From positions 70,652 through 134,651 of the forward strand of contig JBAYMN010000001.1 of the NCBI GenBank assembly GCA_041663585.1: DNA of 64,000 nucleotides, read 5' to 3'. Made by a program: the position numbers and the translations under genes. The DNA comes from JALOBO01 sp023228225 (GTDB taxonomy: Bacteria; Bacillota; Clostridia; Christensenellales; UBA1242). Below are positions 16,788 through 25,941 of the stretch, in pieces (positions within the stretch are counted from its first letter, which is position 1; each line of letters begins with the position of its first letter). The notes under the pieces are model-generated. The model was not told the origin of the DNA, searched no databases, and saw only the letters and a program-made list of their open reading frames with translations.

Positions 16788-17861
16788 TTGAATTTTTCTT
16801 TATTAAATTTTGATTTTTTAAATACTTTATCCACAGTGTTTTATGTTTTACTTGCAATTGGCGTACTATTATTTATGGTAACAATTCACGAATTGGGGCA
16901 TTATACGGCGGGCAAGATTTTAAAATTTAAAATTAACGAATTTTCCATTGGATTTGGAAAGGCCTTATGGTCTAAAACTAATAAAAGCGGAGAAAAGGTT
17001 TCACTAAGACTTGTTCCTTTGGGTGGCTATTGCGCTTTTGAAGGTGAAGATGAAAATAGTGATAATCCGAAAGCATTTAATAATCAAAAACCTTGGAAAA
17101 GGCTGATTGTATTATTTTCGGGTGTTTTATTTAACTTTTTGTCAGCAATCTTGTTTTCAGCAATACTGCTTACATTTGTAGGCTATTCTAACATAGTACA
17201 AGTTGCTAGTATAGAAACTGCTGATTGGAACTTAAATACACAAATTGAAGTTGGTGATGTTATTTATGGAGCGAATGGAAATGAGTTTTCATATTTTGAA
17301 GATGAGTATTTATCAAGTGTAATTGCTGATACCGAAATCGGCGGAAGTATTGATTTGCTTATTGAAAGAGATGGTGTAAAACAAACTGTTACAGTTGTTA
17401 AGTACGACACAACCGAATTTATTGATTCTGTTGCTGTCGGCAGAATTGGCATTACTATGCAAAACTATAAATTTAATGTTTTTGAATCTTTTATTAGAGC
17501 CTTTCCGCTAACCGTTAGTTTTGCATATAAAGTACTTTACTTTTTGGTTATGCTAATTATTGGTTCACTTTCATTAAGTCAAGTAGGCGGACCACTTACT
17601 ACAATAGGGGCCATAGCAACATACACTAAGATGAGTTTTGCAAATTTACTTGTGTTAATGCCGTTAATATCTGCAAACCTTGCAGTATTTAACTTGTTGC
17701 CATTTCCAGCACTAGATGGTGCTAGAATGGTATTCGTAGGATTAGAATGGATAAGAAAAAAGCCTATTAACAGAAAAATAGAAGGCTATATTCATTTTGG
17801 TGGCTTAGTTGTGTTATTTGCATTTATTATTATTGTTGATTTAATTCACATTTTTTCATAA
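16788..17861 (+). CDS. rseP: Site-2 zinc metalloprotease RseP/RasP
   Basis: 357 residues if the TTG five bases after GGAGG is used; an earlier TTG overlaps the ribosome site and is unlikely. The zinc site HELGHY is in the first membrane helix (about residues 36-41), a PDZ domain occupies about 130-200, and the third-ligand motif FNLLPFPALDGARM is near the end. It cleaves membrane-embedded regulators such as anti-sigma factors. ispG and proS, frequent next genes, are missing. Confidence 0.95.
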   Translation: MNFSLLNFDFLNTLSTVFYVLLAIGVLLFMVTIHELGHYTAGKILKFKINEFSIGFGKALWSKTNKSGEKVSLRLVPLGGYCAFEGEDENSDNPKAFNNQKPWKRLIVLFSGVLFNFLSAILFSAILLTFVGYSNIVQVASIETADWNLNTQIEVGDVIYGANGNEFSYFEDEYLSSVIADTEIGGSIDLLIERDGVKQTVTVVKYDTTEFIDSVAVGRIGITMQNYKFNVFESFIRAFPLTVSFAYKVLYFLVMLIIGSLSLSQVGGPLTTIGAIATYTKMSFANLLVLMPLISANLAVFNLLPFPALDGARMVFVGLEWIRKKPINRKIEGYIHFGGLVVLFAFIIIVDLIHIFS

Positions 17862-17900
17862 ACATAAGTTTTTACCTAAGATTAATTTAAAAGGATTATT

Positions 17901-19514
17901 ATGAACATTTTAGAGCAGGCTTTTAAAAAGCGTTTTGATAATAAATATACACTAATTAAACCGTTATCAGCAGTATATTCAAAAAGCACCAATGAATGCA
18001 CCATAACAATGCTATATGCTGATAGTTTGGGTGATGTTTCAGAAAATGATCGTGCAGAAATTAATAACTTTTTGCGTGATTATTTAAAAGATGAATGCAC
18101 TGTCATAACTAAATTTAAGAAAAGTTATTTAGATGAATTAGTAATAATTAAACAAATTCTTGAATTTGTAAGCATTAATTTTAGTTCACTTTATCCATCT
18201 ATATTACAACAAAAAATTATATCTAAAATTACTAACGAACAAGTACAAATTAATATTTGTATTCTTAGTACATTTTTTGAAGTCGCGGTAAAAAAGGAAT
18301 TAGGAAAAAATATTGAAAGATATTTTTCAACTAATTATTTTGGTAATTTTAGCGTTAATTTAGAAAACTATGAAGATACAGAATATCAACAAGCAATCTC
18401 TAAACAAAGAGATAAATTAAGGAATGAAATTATTCGCGCTTCACAAGCAGAGCCGACTGTTCAAAAAATGACTATATGTGATGTCAAATTACTGTTAGGT
18501 ACTGTCATTTTAGGAATGCCTAATTACATAAAAGATATTAAACAACCTGTAAAGTATGTAATATTAGCAGGAAAAATAAGCGAACTAACTGAACGAACTC
18601 GCAAAAAAACGGTAAAGTTTAGTGAAGTATCAATAATGCAGAATATAGAAAATATTCAATCCGAAAATATAGAAACGGGCGATACTTATTTTTCATTTAT
18701 CTTAAATGATGGGAGTGGTAGTTTGCATGCGGTATTTTTTCCGAATGCGGTAACGCGCGCGAAATTTAAAAAACTATCTGATGGAATAGAAATTTTGGTG
18801 GAAGGCGAAATTAGCGAATTTAACGGTAAACTTAGTATAAGAGTTAAAAATATCAGTTACTGTAAATTGCCCGAAGTTAAGTTGGAATTAATTACATATA
18901 AACCTGTACCACAAAATTATGTTTATGTACAGCCCGAAAAAATGATTTATACTGAACAATCTAATTTTTTAGAAAACGATAGCAATAAGCATATACCTCA
19001 ATTTTTATCTAATAACGATGTAGTAGTGTTAGATGTTGAAACCACAGGGCTTAATTATGAGATAGATACCATAATAGAAATCGGCGCAGTAAAAATGATA
19101 AAAGGTGAAATTGTTGAAAGTTTTTCATCGCTTATTTATCCAGAACGAAAATTGTCTGAGGAAATTATACAAATTACCGGTATTATTGATTCAGATTTAG
19201 CGGGTAAACCGCTTATAAACCAAGTTATACCAGACTTTTTTAAATTTTGTGAAAATTGTGTAATTGTTGGACACAACCTGCCTTTTGATTATTCATTTAT
19301 TGAGACAGCAGCAAAAAAAACGGGATACCATTTTGCTCACAAACAATTTGATACTTTAATACTTGCACGCACTTTTATTCGCGGATTAAAGAATTATAGA
19401 TTAAAGACTATTGCCGAATATTTAAAAGTTTCACTTGATAATGCTCATAGAGCAACAAATGATGCACTTGCTACCGCACAAGTTTTTTCTAAACTTTGTG
19501 AAAATGTTAAATAA
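17901..19514 (+). CDS. PolC-like protein with OB-fold and 3'-5' exonuclease but no polymerase or PHP domain
   Basis: 537 residues in the position where polC normally stands. About residues 1-205 resemble the PolC N-terminal region; 210-330 form an OB-fold with the PolC-like phrase YFSFILNDGSGSLHAVFF; 374-537 are a DEDDh exonuclease with ExoI DVETTGL, ExoII GHNLPFDYSFI and ExoIII HRATNDALAT, all catalytic residues present. Full PolC has about 1,430 residues, with the exonuclease inserted in a PHP domain and the polymerase after it; both are absent. The frame ends cleanly and a promoter follows, so this is not a nearby frameshift. It could be a proofreading partner of a DnaE-type polymerase. 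Confidence 0.85.
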   Translation: MNILEQAFKKRFDNKYTLIKPLSAVYSKSTNECTITMLYADSLGDVSENDRAEINNFLRDYLKDECTVITKFKKSYLDELVIIKQILEFVSINFSSLYPSILQQKIISKITNEQVQINICILSTFFEVAVKKELGKNIERYFSTNYFGNFSVNLENYEDTEYQQAISKQRDKLRNEIIRASQAEPTVQKMTICDVKLLLGTVILGMPNYIKDIKQPVKYVILAGKISELTERTRKKTVKFSEVSIMQNIENIQSENIETGDTYFSFILNDGSGSLHAVFFPNAVTRAKFKKLSDGIEILVEGEISEFNGKLSIRVKNISYCKLPEVKLELITYKPVPQNYVYVQPEKMIYTEQSNFLENDSNKHIPQFLSNNDVVVLDVETTGLNYEIDTIIEIGAVKMIKGEIVESFSSLIYPERKLSEEIIQITGIIDSDLAGKPLINQVIPDFFKFCENCVIVGHNLPFDYSFIETAAKKTGYHFAHKQFDTLILARTFIRGLKNYRLKTIAEYLKVSLDNAHRATNDALATAQVFSKLCENVK

Positions 19515-19518
19515 AAAC

Positions 19519-19547
19519 TTGCAATTTGCTAAACATAATGCTATAAT
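19519..19547 (+). promoter_or_regulatory. Promoter for rimP-nusA-rnpM-infB
   Basis: TTGCAA, 17 bases, TATAAT, five bases after the PolC-like stop codon. Confidence 0.7.
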
Positions 19548-19562
19548 GTGCTAAATAGTGAG

Positions 19563-19589
19563 TTAAGAGTGGGTAAAGCCCACTCTTAA
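19563..19589 (+). terminator. Strong leader hairpin before rimP (possible attenuator)
   Basis: Perfect 11-pair stem (TTAAGAGTGGG/CCCACTCTTAA) with a 5-base loop, about nine bases after the predicted transcription start and ahead of the rimP ribosome site. The following tract is only partly T-rich. NusA-dependent autoregulation at such a hairpin is plausible but unproven. Confidence 0.5.
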
Positions 19590-19610
19590 TTGTTTGAGTA
19601 GGAGGTGAAA

Positions 19611-20084
19611 GTGGCGGTAAAACGAATTGCAGATTTAATAAAGGAAGTTACAGAAAAAGTTATACTTGACTTAGGTTATGAATTAGTTGATGTAGAATAT
19701 TTAAAAAAGTTTGATGGTATGAATCTTACGCTTTACATTTATAAACCTGTTACTGAGGGCGGTATTACCATTGATGATTGCGAAAAAATTTCTAATGCCG
19801 TGGATCCTATTTTAGAAGCGCTTGATCCAACAAAGGGTGTAAGTTATAGATTTAATGTATCTTCTATGGGACTTGACCGACCTATCAAAACTGATAAAGA
19901 TTTTATGCGTGCAAAAGGAACGGAAATAGAAATTAAATTGTTTGCACCGCTTGAAAATCAAAAATTATACACGGGAATTCTTGCCGATATTACGGATACA
20001 AGCATAGTGCTTGATACTTTAAATGGCAAATTTCAAATAGATAAAGAAAAAATAGCGACGGCGTTGCCCGTTATTAAATTTTAA
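19611..20084 (+). CDS. rimP: Ribosome maturation factor RimP
   Basis: 157 residues from a GTG five bases after GGAGG; an in-frame GTG six bases earlier lies inside the ribosome site and is unlikely. Typical features: LGYELVDVEYLKK, LTLYIYKP, ISNAVDPILEALDP and VSSMGLDRPIKTDKDF. RimP binds the free 30S subunit during assembly. It begins the rimP-nusA-rnpM-infB-rbfA-nrnA-truB cluster. Confidence 0.95.
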   Translation: MAVKRIADLIKEVTEKVILDLGYELVDVEYLKKFDGMNLTLYIYKPVTEGGITIDDCEKISNAVDPILEALDPTKGVSYRFNVSSMGLDRPIKTDKDFMRAKGTEIEIKLFAPLENQKLYTGILADITDTSIVLDTLNGKFQIDKEKIATALPVIKF

Positions 20085-20101
20085 GGAGAAAAGAAAATAA
20101 A

Positions 20102-21253
20102 ATGATTAACAAAGATTTTTTTGAAGCATTAGACACATTAGAAAAACAGAAAAAAATAAGCAAAGAATATTTTATTGAGGCTTTGGAAGCAGCACTAACT
20201 TCTGCATACAAAAAGAATTTTGGTGAGGCCAAACTTGCACAAGTAAAACTAATTCCCGAAAAATCTCAAATTAGGGTATATGCATATAAAAAGATTGTAG
20301 AAACAGTAGAAGATCCTGATAAGGAAATTGCACTAGTAGATGCACAAATTATTAAAAAATCTTTCGCAATAGGTGATATAGTTACTGAGGAGGTTACACC
20401 AAAAGATTTTGGCAGAATTGCTGCGCAAACAGCAAAACAGGTTGTTATGCAAAGATTACGCGAAGCTGAACGGGGAATTATGCTTACCGAACTTTCAGAA
20501 AAAGAAGCGCAATTGCTTACTACAATTGTAAGACGTACCGAAGGTAAAAATGTTTTTGTAGATATTGGAAATAATACCGAAGCAGTTATGCTTGCTTCCG
20601 AACAAATTCCTGGTGAAAAATATGTTGCTGGCGATAGAGTTAAAGTTTATGTAAAAGACATTAAAGATAGTTATAGTGGACCTCAAATTATAGTATCACG
20701 AAGTGCACCAGAATTTGTTTGCAAATTATTTGAACTTGAAACACCCGAAATAATGACTGGCGAAGTCATTATTAAGAGTATAGTTAGAGAAGCAGGATAT
20801 CGTACCAAAATTGCTGTACACAGCGATAATGTTAATTTAGATCCGGTAGGGGCATGTGTTGGCAATAAAGGTATGCGTGTTAACGCTGTTGTGGCAGAAC
20901 TTTCTGGCGAAAAAATAGATATAATTCGTTGGTCAGAAGATATATTTGAATACATTGCACGTGCATTAAGCCCCGCAAAAGTTATTAGCGTTCAAGTAGA
21001 TTATGACACAAAGGGCGCAAGAGTAATTGTGCCTGATGATAAACTTTCGCTTGCCATCGGCAAGAGTGGGCAAAATGCTAGATTAGCCGCTCGGTTAACT
21101 GGTTGGAAAATTGATGTTAAAAGTGAAAGTGTTGCTAATGCATTACAGCAAGAACCAATCGTTGCAATTGAAGATGCCGATTCTGTAAGTGCTGAAAAAG
21201 CCGATGAAATAACAGAAACAAATCTTTTTGCAGATATAGATTCAATAGAATAA
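20102..21253 (+). CDS. nusA: Transcription termination/antitermination factor NusA
   Basis: 383 residues with the Gram-positive layout: N-terminal RNA polymerase-binding domain (1-125), S1 domain (about 130-200, FVDIGNNTEAVM), KH1 and KH2 (DPVGACVGNKGMRVNAVV and LAIGKSGQNARLAARL). The acidic repeats of E. coli are absent, as expected, and a short acidic tail follows. NusA binds RNA polymerase and modulates pausing and termination. It is 17 bases from rimP and rnpM. Confidence 0.97.
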   Translation: MINKDFFEALDTLEKQKKISKEYFIEALEAALTSAYKKNFGEAKLAQVKLIPEKSQIRVYAYKKIVETVEDPDKEIALVDAQIIKKSFAIGDIVTEEVTPKDFGRIAAQTAKQVVMQRLREAERGIMLTELSEKEAQLLTTIVRRTEGKNVFVDIGNNTEAVMLASEQIPGEKYVAGDRVKVYVKDIKDSYSGPQIIVSRSAPEFVCKLFELETPEIMTGEVIIKSIVREAGYRTKIAVHSDNVNLDPVGACVGNKGMRVNAVVAELSGEKIDIIRWSEDIFEYIARALSPAKVISVQVDYDTKGARVIVPDDKLSLAIGKSGQNARLAARLTGWKIDVKSESVANALQQEPIVAIEDADSVSAEKADEITETNLFADIDSIE

Positions 21254-21269
21254 TAGGGTAGGAATAAAA

Positions 21270-21560
21270 ATGTCCGAAAAAATTAAAAAAATTCCGCAAA
21301 GAATGTGCATAGTTTGTAAAAAAATGTCGGCTAAAAGTGATTTAATTAGAATTGTCCGTGATTTAGATGGAAATATAAAATTAGATAATGTAGGCAAAGT
21401 ACAAGGAAGAGGAACATATATTTGTAGGAGCGATGATTGTATTAACAAAATGCAAAAATGCAAATGTTTAAACCGAGTGTATAGTACAAATGTTAGTTCG
21501 GAAATATACCAAAATTTAATTAATGAAATGCAAAAAATAAGAGGTGGAGTAATTGAATAA
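21270..21560 (+). CDS. rnpM: RNase P modulator RnpM (YlxR)
   Basis: 96 residues. The YlxR core shows RMCIVCKKMSAKSDLIRIV and GRGTYICRS. YlxR/RnpM is an RNA-binding protein recently linked to RNase P control and long known from the nusA operon. Its end overlaps the infB TTG start by eight bases. ylxQ (L7Ae-like), usually between rnpM and infB, is absent. Confidence 0.93.
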   Translation: MSEKIKKIPQRMCIVCKKMSAKSDLIRIVRDLDGNIKLDNVGKVQGRGTYICRSDDCINKMQKCKCLNRVYSTNVSSEIYQNLINEMQKIRGGVIE

Positions 21561-24471
21561 TAACACAAATACAAATGAAAACAAAACTCAGCAAGGTTAC
21601 AACATTGATAACCTAAAACAATTATCAACTATTAAAAGTCAAGGTACAATTATTAATGTTCTTAATAATGTAAGACATGCTAGACAAGAAGTTGACAAGG
21701 TTTTGCGTTTGGCACAAGAAAAATATGATAATATAGTTAAAAAAGCCCAAGCGATTGAATTGGCAAATGCTTTACCAAAAACCGATGATATTGTAAAAAT
21801 ACAAGATGCAGAAGTAAAAATAGTTGTAAATGAAAAATCTACTGAAATTGATGTATCTAAAACTCCTGTTCAAGAAGTTTCAACTTTGCCACCTCAAAAT
21901 ATTGAAACTCAATCAGAGTTAATTGAAAAACCAACTGATAAAGTGTTAACGAATAGCCAAATGACAACTGAAATTGACCCATCAAAAGCGAGCATTTCTA
22001 ATCAAGATGTAAATTTGCAAGGACAAAATGAAAATAAACGACTAAATTATGTAAATAGATCTCAAAATTCAAATTATCAAGGTAGAAATAATTATAATAA
22101 ACCACAAGGTGCAGGTTACCAAGGACAAAGTCCTAATTCAAATTATCAAAGTAGACCACAGGGGACAGGTTATCAAGGACAAAATCCTAATCCAAATTAT
22201 CAAAATAATAGGACTTTTCCACCAAGACCATATACTCCAAATGCAACCGGTACAACTGGTTATCAGGGCGCTAGACCACAGGGGGTAGGTTATCAAGGAC
22301 AAAATCCTAATCCAAATTATCAAAATAATAGGACTTTTCCACCAAGACCATATACTCCAAATGCAACCGGCACAACTGGTTATCAAGGTAATAGAAATAC
22401 TCAAACGCGTACATTTAATGGCGATAACAGATTTTCTAAGCCACAAAACGCAAATATTAGCCCAGTATCTAGAATTTTGGGCGACCAATCTTTTGCAATT
22501 AGTGCAGATGAATTACGCGGACCGGAACGAACTATTGGTAACAAAAAGAAGACTTCCGATAGGACACATGATTTAGAAAAGAAAACTTCAAGCAAACGTG
22601 TGTTACTTCGTATGGGTATTCTTAACGATGAAGTTGATGATGACATAATAAGTAATCGTAGACTTCGTTCAAGCAAAAAACTTAAAGAGCATATTCAAAT
22701 TATACAACCACCTGTTGAACATGCAATTATTACTACAAAAAATCTAACAGTAAAGATTTTATCCGAAAAAATAGGAAAACCAGTAGCCGAAATTATTAAA
22801 AAGTTCATGCTATTGGGTATGATGGTTACTATTAACACGGTAATAGATTTTGAAGCAGCAGAATTAATAGCTGGCGAATTTAAAATTACGCTTGAACAAA
22901 AACTTGATAAGACATTTGAAGAACAACTCAAAGATAATCAAATTGAAGAAGTTGATAAACAAGAAAAATTGCAACCTAGACCCCCAGTTGTTACTATTAT
23001 GGGACATGTAGACCATGGTAAGACTTCTTTATTAGATGCAATTCGCAGTACAAATGTTGTAGAAGGTGAATCGGGCGGTATAACACAGCATATTGGTGCT
23101 TATACAGTCAAAGTTGATGATAGAATAATAACATTTATTGATACTCCGGGTCACGAAGCATTTACTGCAATGCGTGCAAGAGGTGCAAAAGTAACTGATG
23201 TTGCTATTCTTGTTGTTGCCGCCGATGATGGTGTAATGCCACAAACTGTTGAAGCAATTAATCATATTAAATCCGCAAAGGTTCCAATGATTGTTGCAAT
23301 TAATAAGATTGATAAAGCAGGTGCAGATGTCGACCGCATTAAGCAACAATTAACTGAGCATAATCTGCTTGCTGAGGAATGGGGCGGTGATACTATTATG
23401 GTTCCTATATCTGCAAAACAACAATTAAATATTGACAAATTATTAGAAACTATTTTGCTAGTTGCCGATGTTCAAGAACTTAAAGCAAATTATGAGCGTA
23501 AGGCATCTGGTACAATTATAGAATCAAGACTTGATAATGCAAAAGGTCCAATTGCTACAATTTTAGTGCAAAATGGCACACTTAATGTTGGCGATACGAT
23601 AGTTGCTGGCTTATCTACGGGTAGAATTAGAGTATTAGAAAATGACAAAGGACAAAAAATTAAATCTGCTGGTCCTTCTACCCCCGTATCAGTTACAGGA
23701 TTAGATTCTGTTCCAGTTGCAGGTGATTTTGTGTTTGCAGTAGATGAAAAAATGTCCAAACAACTAGTTGAAGAACGAAAAAATAAAGTAATGGCAGATA
23801 AAATATTGCATTCTGGCGTAGCAACTACGCTTGAAGATTTACAAAAAAAAGTTGAGGAAAGTAAACTTAAAAATATTAACATTATTATTAAAGCCGATGT
23901 TCAAGGTTCCATTGAAGCACTTAAAAATTCATTAGAAGCACTTTCTAATCAAGAAGTAAAAGTAAATTGCATTCATTCGGCAGTTGGCAATATAACCGAA
24001 ACTGATGCACTTTTGGCTAGTGCTACTGGTGCTATGATTGTTGGTTTTAATGTTAAACCAGATAGTGGAGCAAGAGAAATTATTGAACGAGATAAAATTA
24101 AAATTAAAATTTACAACATAATTTATGAGGCAGTAGAAGATTTAAAAATTGCCGTTCTTGGACTAAAAGAGCGAATATATCAAGAAGTGTTTATTGGAAG
24201 AGCGACTATTCGTGCTGTATTTAAAATTAGTAGCGTTGGTGTTATTGCCGGCAGTTATATCACAGATGGTAAGTTTGTACGAGGTGCAAAAGCAATAATT
24301 ATGCGTGCTGGACAAAAAATTGGAGAAGGCAAAATCTTATCCCTAAAAATACAAAAAGATGAAAAGAAAGAAGTTGCGGTTGGCTATGAATGTGGAGTTA
24401 AACTTGATAAATTTAGTGATTTTAAAGAAGATGATACCATTGAATGTTATATAACGCAAGAAGTGTTGTAA
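21553..24471 (+). CDS. infB: Translation initiation factor IF-2
   Basis: 972 residues starting at TTG behind GAGGTGGAG. About residues 1-310 form a long disordered N-terminal region rich in Asn, Gln, Pro and Tyr with two near-identical 40-residue repeats. Then come the IF2-N fold (about 390-445) and the GTPase with GHVDHGKT (about 484), DTPGHEAF and NKIDKA, and the usual C-terminal domains. It brings initiator tRNA to the 30S subunit. The Gln/Asn/Tyr-rich repeats are unusual; most IF-2 linkers are Lys/Glu/Ala-rich. Confidence 0.96.
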   Translation: MNNNTNTNENKTQQGYNIDNLKQLSTIKSQGTIINVLNNVRHARQEVDKVLRLAQEKYDNIVKKAQAIELANALPKTDDIVKIQDAEVKIVVNEKSTEIDVSKTPVQEVSTLPPQNIETQSELIEKPTDKVLTNSQMTTEIDPSKASISNQDVNLQGQNENKRLNYVNRSQNSNYQGRNNYNKPQGAGYQGQSPNSNYQSRPQGTGYQGQNPNPNYQNNRTFPPRPYTPNATGTTGYQGARPQGVGYQGQNPNPNYQNNRTFPPRPYTPNATGTTGYQGNRNTQTRTFNGDNRFSKPQNANISPVSRILGDQSFAISADELRGPERTIGNKKKTSDRTHDLEKKTSSKRVLLRMGILNDEVDDDIISNRRLRSSKKLKEHIQIIQPPVEHAIITTKNLTVKILSEKIGKPVAEIIKKFMLLGMMVTINTVIDFEAAELIAGEFKITLEQKLDKTFEEQLKDNQIEEVDKQEKLQPRPPVVTIMGHVDHGKTSLLDAIRSTNVVEGESGGITQHIGAYTVKVDDRIITFIDTPGHEAFTAMRARGAKVTDVAILVVAADDGVMPQTVEAINHIKSAKVPMIVAINKIDKAGADVDRIKQQLTEHNLLAEEWGGDTIMVPISAKQQLNIDKLLETILLVADVQELKANYERKASGTIIESRLDNAKGPIATILVQNGTLNVGDTIVAGLSTGRIRVLENDKGQKIKSAGPSTPVSVTGLDSVPVAGDFVFAVDEKMSKQLVEERKNKVMADKILHSGVATTLEDLQKKVEESKLKNINIIIKADVQGSIEALKNSLEALSNQEVKVNCIHSAVGNITETDALLASATGAMIVGFNVKPDSGAREIIERDKIKIKIYNIIYEAVEDLKIAVLGLKERIYQEVFIGRATIRAVFKISSVGVIAGSYITDGKFVRGAKAIIMRAGQKIGEGKILSLKIQKDEKKEVAVGYECGVKLDKFSDFKEDDTIECYITQEVL
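22152..22391 (+). repeat. Two tandem 120-base repeats inside infB
   Basis: Two direct copies offset by exactly 120 bases (40 codons) in the IF-2 linker, differing at only a few positions near the junctions. Each encodes GYQGQNPNPNYQNNRTFPP, then RPYTPNATGTTGYQG. A partial copy lies upstream (GYQGQSPNSNYQ). Low divergence points to recent duplication. Confidence 0.9.
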
Positions 24472-24502
24472 ATGATAGTTGATATTTGCAAAAGGAAAAA
24501 TT

Positions 24503-24868
24503 ATGGATACTACAAGATTACAAAGATTAAACGCTGAAATTCAAAAAGAATTAAGTGACATATTAGCAAATGATTTAAAAGACCCACGAATAAAAGGTCT
24601 TATTAGCGTTTTAAGAGTAGAAACCACAAACGATTTAAGACATGCAAAAATATTTTTAAGTATTTATAATGATGACCAGCATAAAAAAGAAGTATTTAAT
24701 ACACTTTTCAAGGCCAGTGGTTATATGAGAAGTGAATTGTCAAAAAGGCTTATTGTTCGCACTGTTCCCGAACTTCATTTTGTACTTGATGACAGCATAG
24801 AATACAGTTCTAAATTAGATGAAATCTTTAATAAGATTAAAGAAAGTAAACCAAAAGATGAGGAATAA
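24503..24868 (+). CDS. rbfA: 30S ribosome-binding factor A
   Basis: 121 residues from the ATG after AAAGGA; an in-frame ATG 24 bases upstream lacks a ribosome site. KH-like fold with RLNAEIQKELSDILAN, LKDPRI and VPELHFVLDDSIEYS. RbfA helps mature the 16S 5' end. It overlaps the next gene by one base (TAATGA). Confidence 0.95.
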   Translation: MDTTRLQRLNAEIQKELSDILANDLKDPRIKGLISVLRVETTNDLRHAKIFLSIYNDDQHKKEVFNTLFKASGYMRSELSKRLIVRTVPELHFVLDDSIEYSSKLDEIFNKIKESKPKDEE

Positions 24869-25845
24869 TGAAAGATATTGGTGCATTATTAAATATTATC
24901 GAAAACATTAAACACGCACAAAAAATTGCAATTTGCGGACATATAAAAACAGATGCCGATAGTTTAGGTAGCACTTCCGCTTTATACTATGCACTTTTAA
25001 AAATGAACAAAATTGTGGATATCTTTTGTGATGATATCCCTTCATTTAACTATAATTTTATAGGCACAAGTGAAATTTTAAACAAAAATCAAAAAAACAA
25101 ATATGATTTGTTTATAGTTATTGACACAGCCACTGCTGACCGACTTGGTATTTATACAAAATTAATATATAAATCGGCTGTAATAATTAATATTGACCAC
25201 CATAGTGGTAATGCTAAGTTTGGAAATATTAACTATATTGATAGTGATGTGTCTAGTGCAGGGGAAATAATTTTTGAATTGATAAAATTATTAGGTGTTG
25301 AGATTGATGCAAAAATAGCCACTGCAATTTATGCCGCTATTTCAGGCGATACAGGCTGTTTTACATTTGATAATACCAAACCTGAAACTTATTATGTTGC
25401 CGGCGACTTGCTTAAATTAGGTGCAAATATGAAAATTGTAAATTTTTATTTATTTAAACGTAATACAAAAAACAGACTTAAATTGATTTCTAAAATGTAT
25501 AACTCATTTATGTATTTTGAAAATGATAAAATTATTATTATTCCTGTATTTTTTAAGGACTTAGAAGAAACTGGCTGTTCGGTTTATGATACTCATACAA
25601 TCGTTTCGCACGGATTATCAATTGATAGTGCAGAGATATCTGTAATGATTACCGAAGAAAAACCTAATAAATATACAGTAAGTTTAAGAAGTAAAGATAA
25701 AGCAGACTCAAATAAAATTGCCATGCATTTTGGCGGTGGCGGACACGCAAAAGCAGCAGGATTTAATATAAGCGGTGATTATAATACAATTTTTAATCAA
25801 ATACTTACAGAATGCAAAAATGAACTGGAATTTATTAAATTTTAA
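24868..25845 (+). CDS. nrnA: DHH-family nanoRNase / pAp phosphatase (NrnA)
   Basis: 325 residues. DHH motifs: GHIKTDADSLGS (usually GHxxPDGDALGS), IVIDTA, NIDHHSGNAKFG and the DHHA1 end HFGGGGHAKAAGF. NrnA degrades 2-5 nucleotide RNAs and dephosphorylates pAp. Its place between rbfA and truB is standard in Bacillota. Asp replaces the common Pro-Asp-Gly pattern in the first motif but the metal-binding Asp residues are present. Confidence 0.93.
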   Translation: MKDIGALLNIIENIKHAQKIAICGHIKTDADSLGSTSALYYALLKMNKIVDIFCDDIPSFNYNFIGTSEILNKNQKNKYDLFIVIDTATADRLGIYTKLIYKSAVIINIDHHSGNAKFGNINYIDSDVSSAGEIIFELIKLLGVEIDAKIATAIYAAISGDTGCFTFDNTKPETYYVAGDLLKLGANMKIVNFYLFKRNTKNRLKLISKMYNSFMYFENDKIIIIPVFFKDLEETGCSVYDTHTIVSHGLSIDSAEISVMITEEKPNKYTVSLRSKDKADSNKIAMHFGGGGHAKAAGFNISGDYNTIFNQILTECKNELEFIKF

Positions 25846-25861
25846 AATATTTATAACAAGA

Positions 25862-25892
25862 TAATAATATTTAATAATTAAAATATTATTTA
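25862..25892 (+). terminator. A/T-only hairpin between nrnA and truB
   Basis: About ten pairs (AATAATATTT/AAATATTATT) with a 7-base loop in an almost pure A/T gap of 96 bases. It is weak as a terminator; it could equally be chance in this composition. Confidence 0.3.
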
Positions 25893-25941
25893 ATTAATTA
25901 TTTATTTATATTTAATTATTATTTATTTAATAGGAAAAAAT

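Noticed and set aside
17901..19604. PolC truncated by a frameshift or sequencing error
   Set aside because: The 96 bases after the stop hold a promoter and hairpin, then rimP; there is no room for PHP or polymerase sequence in any frame.
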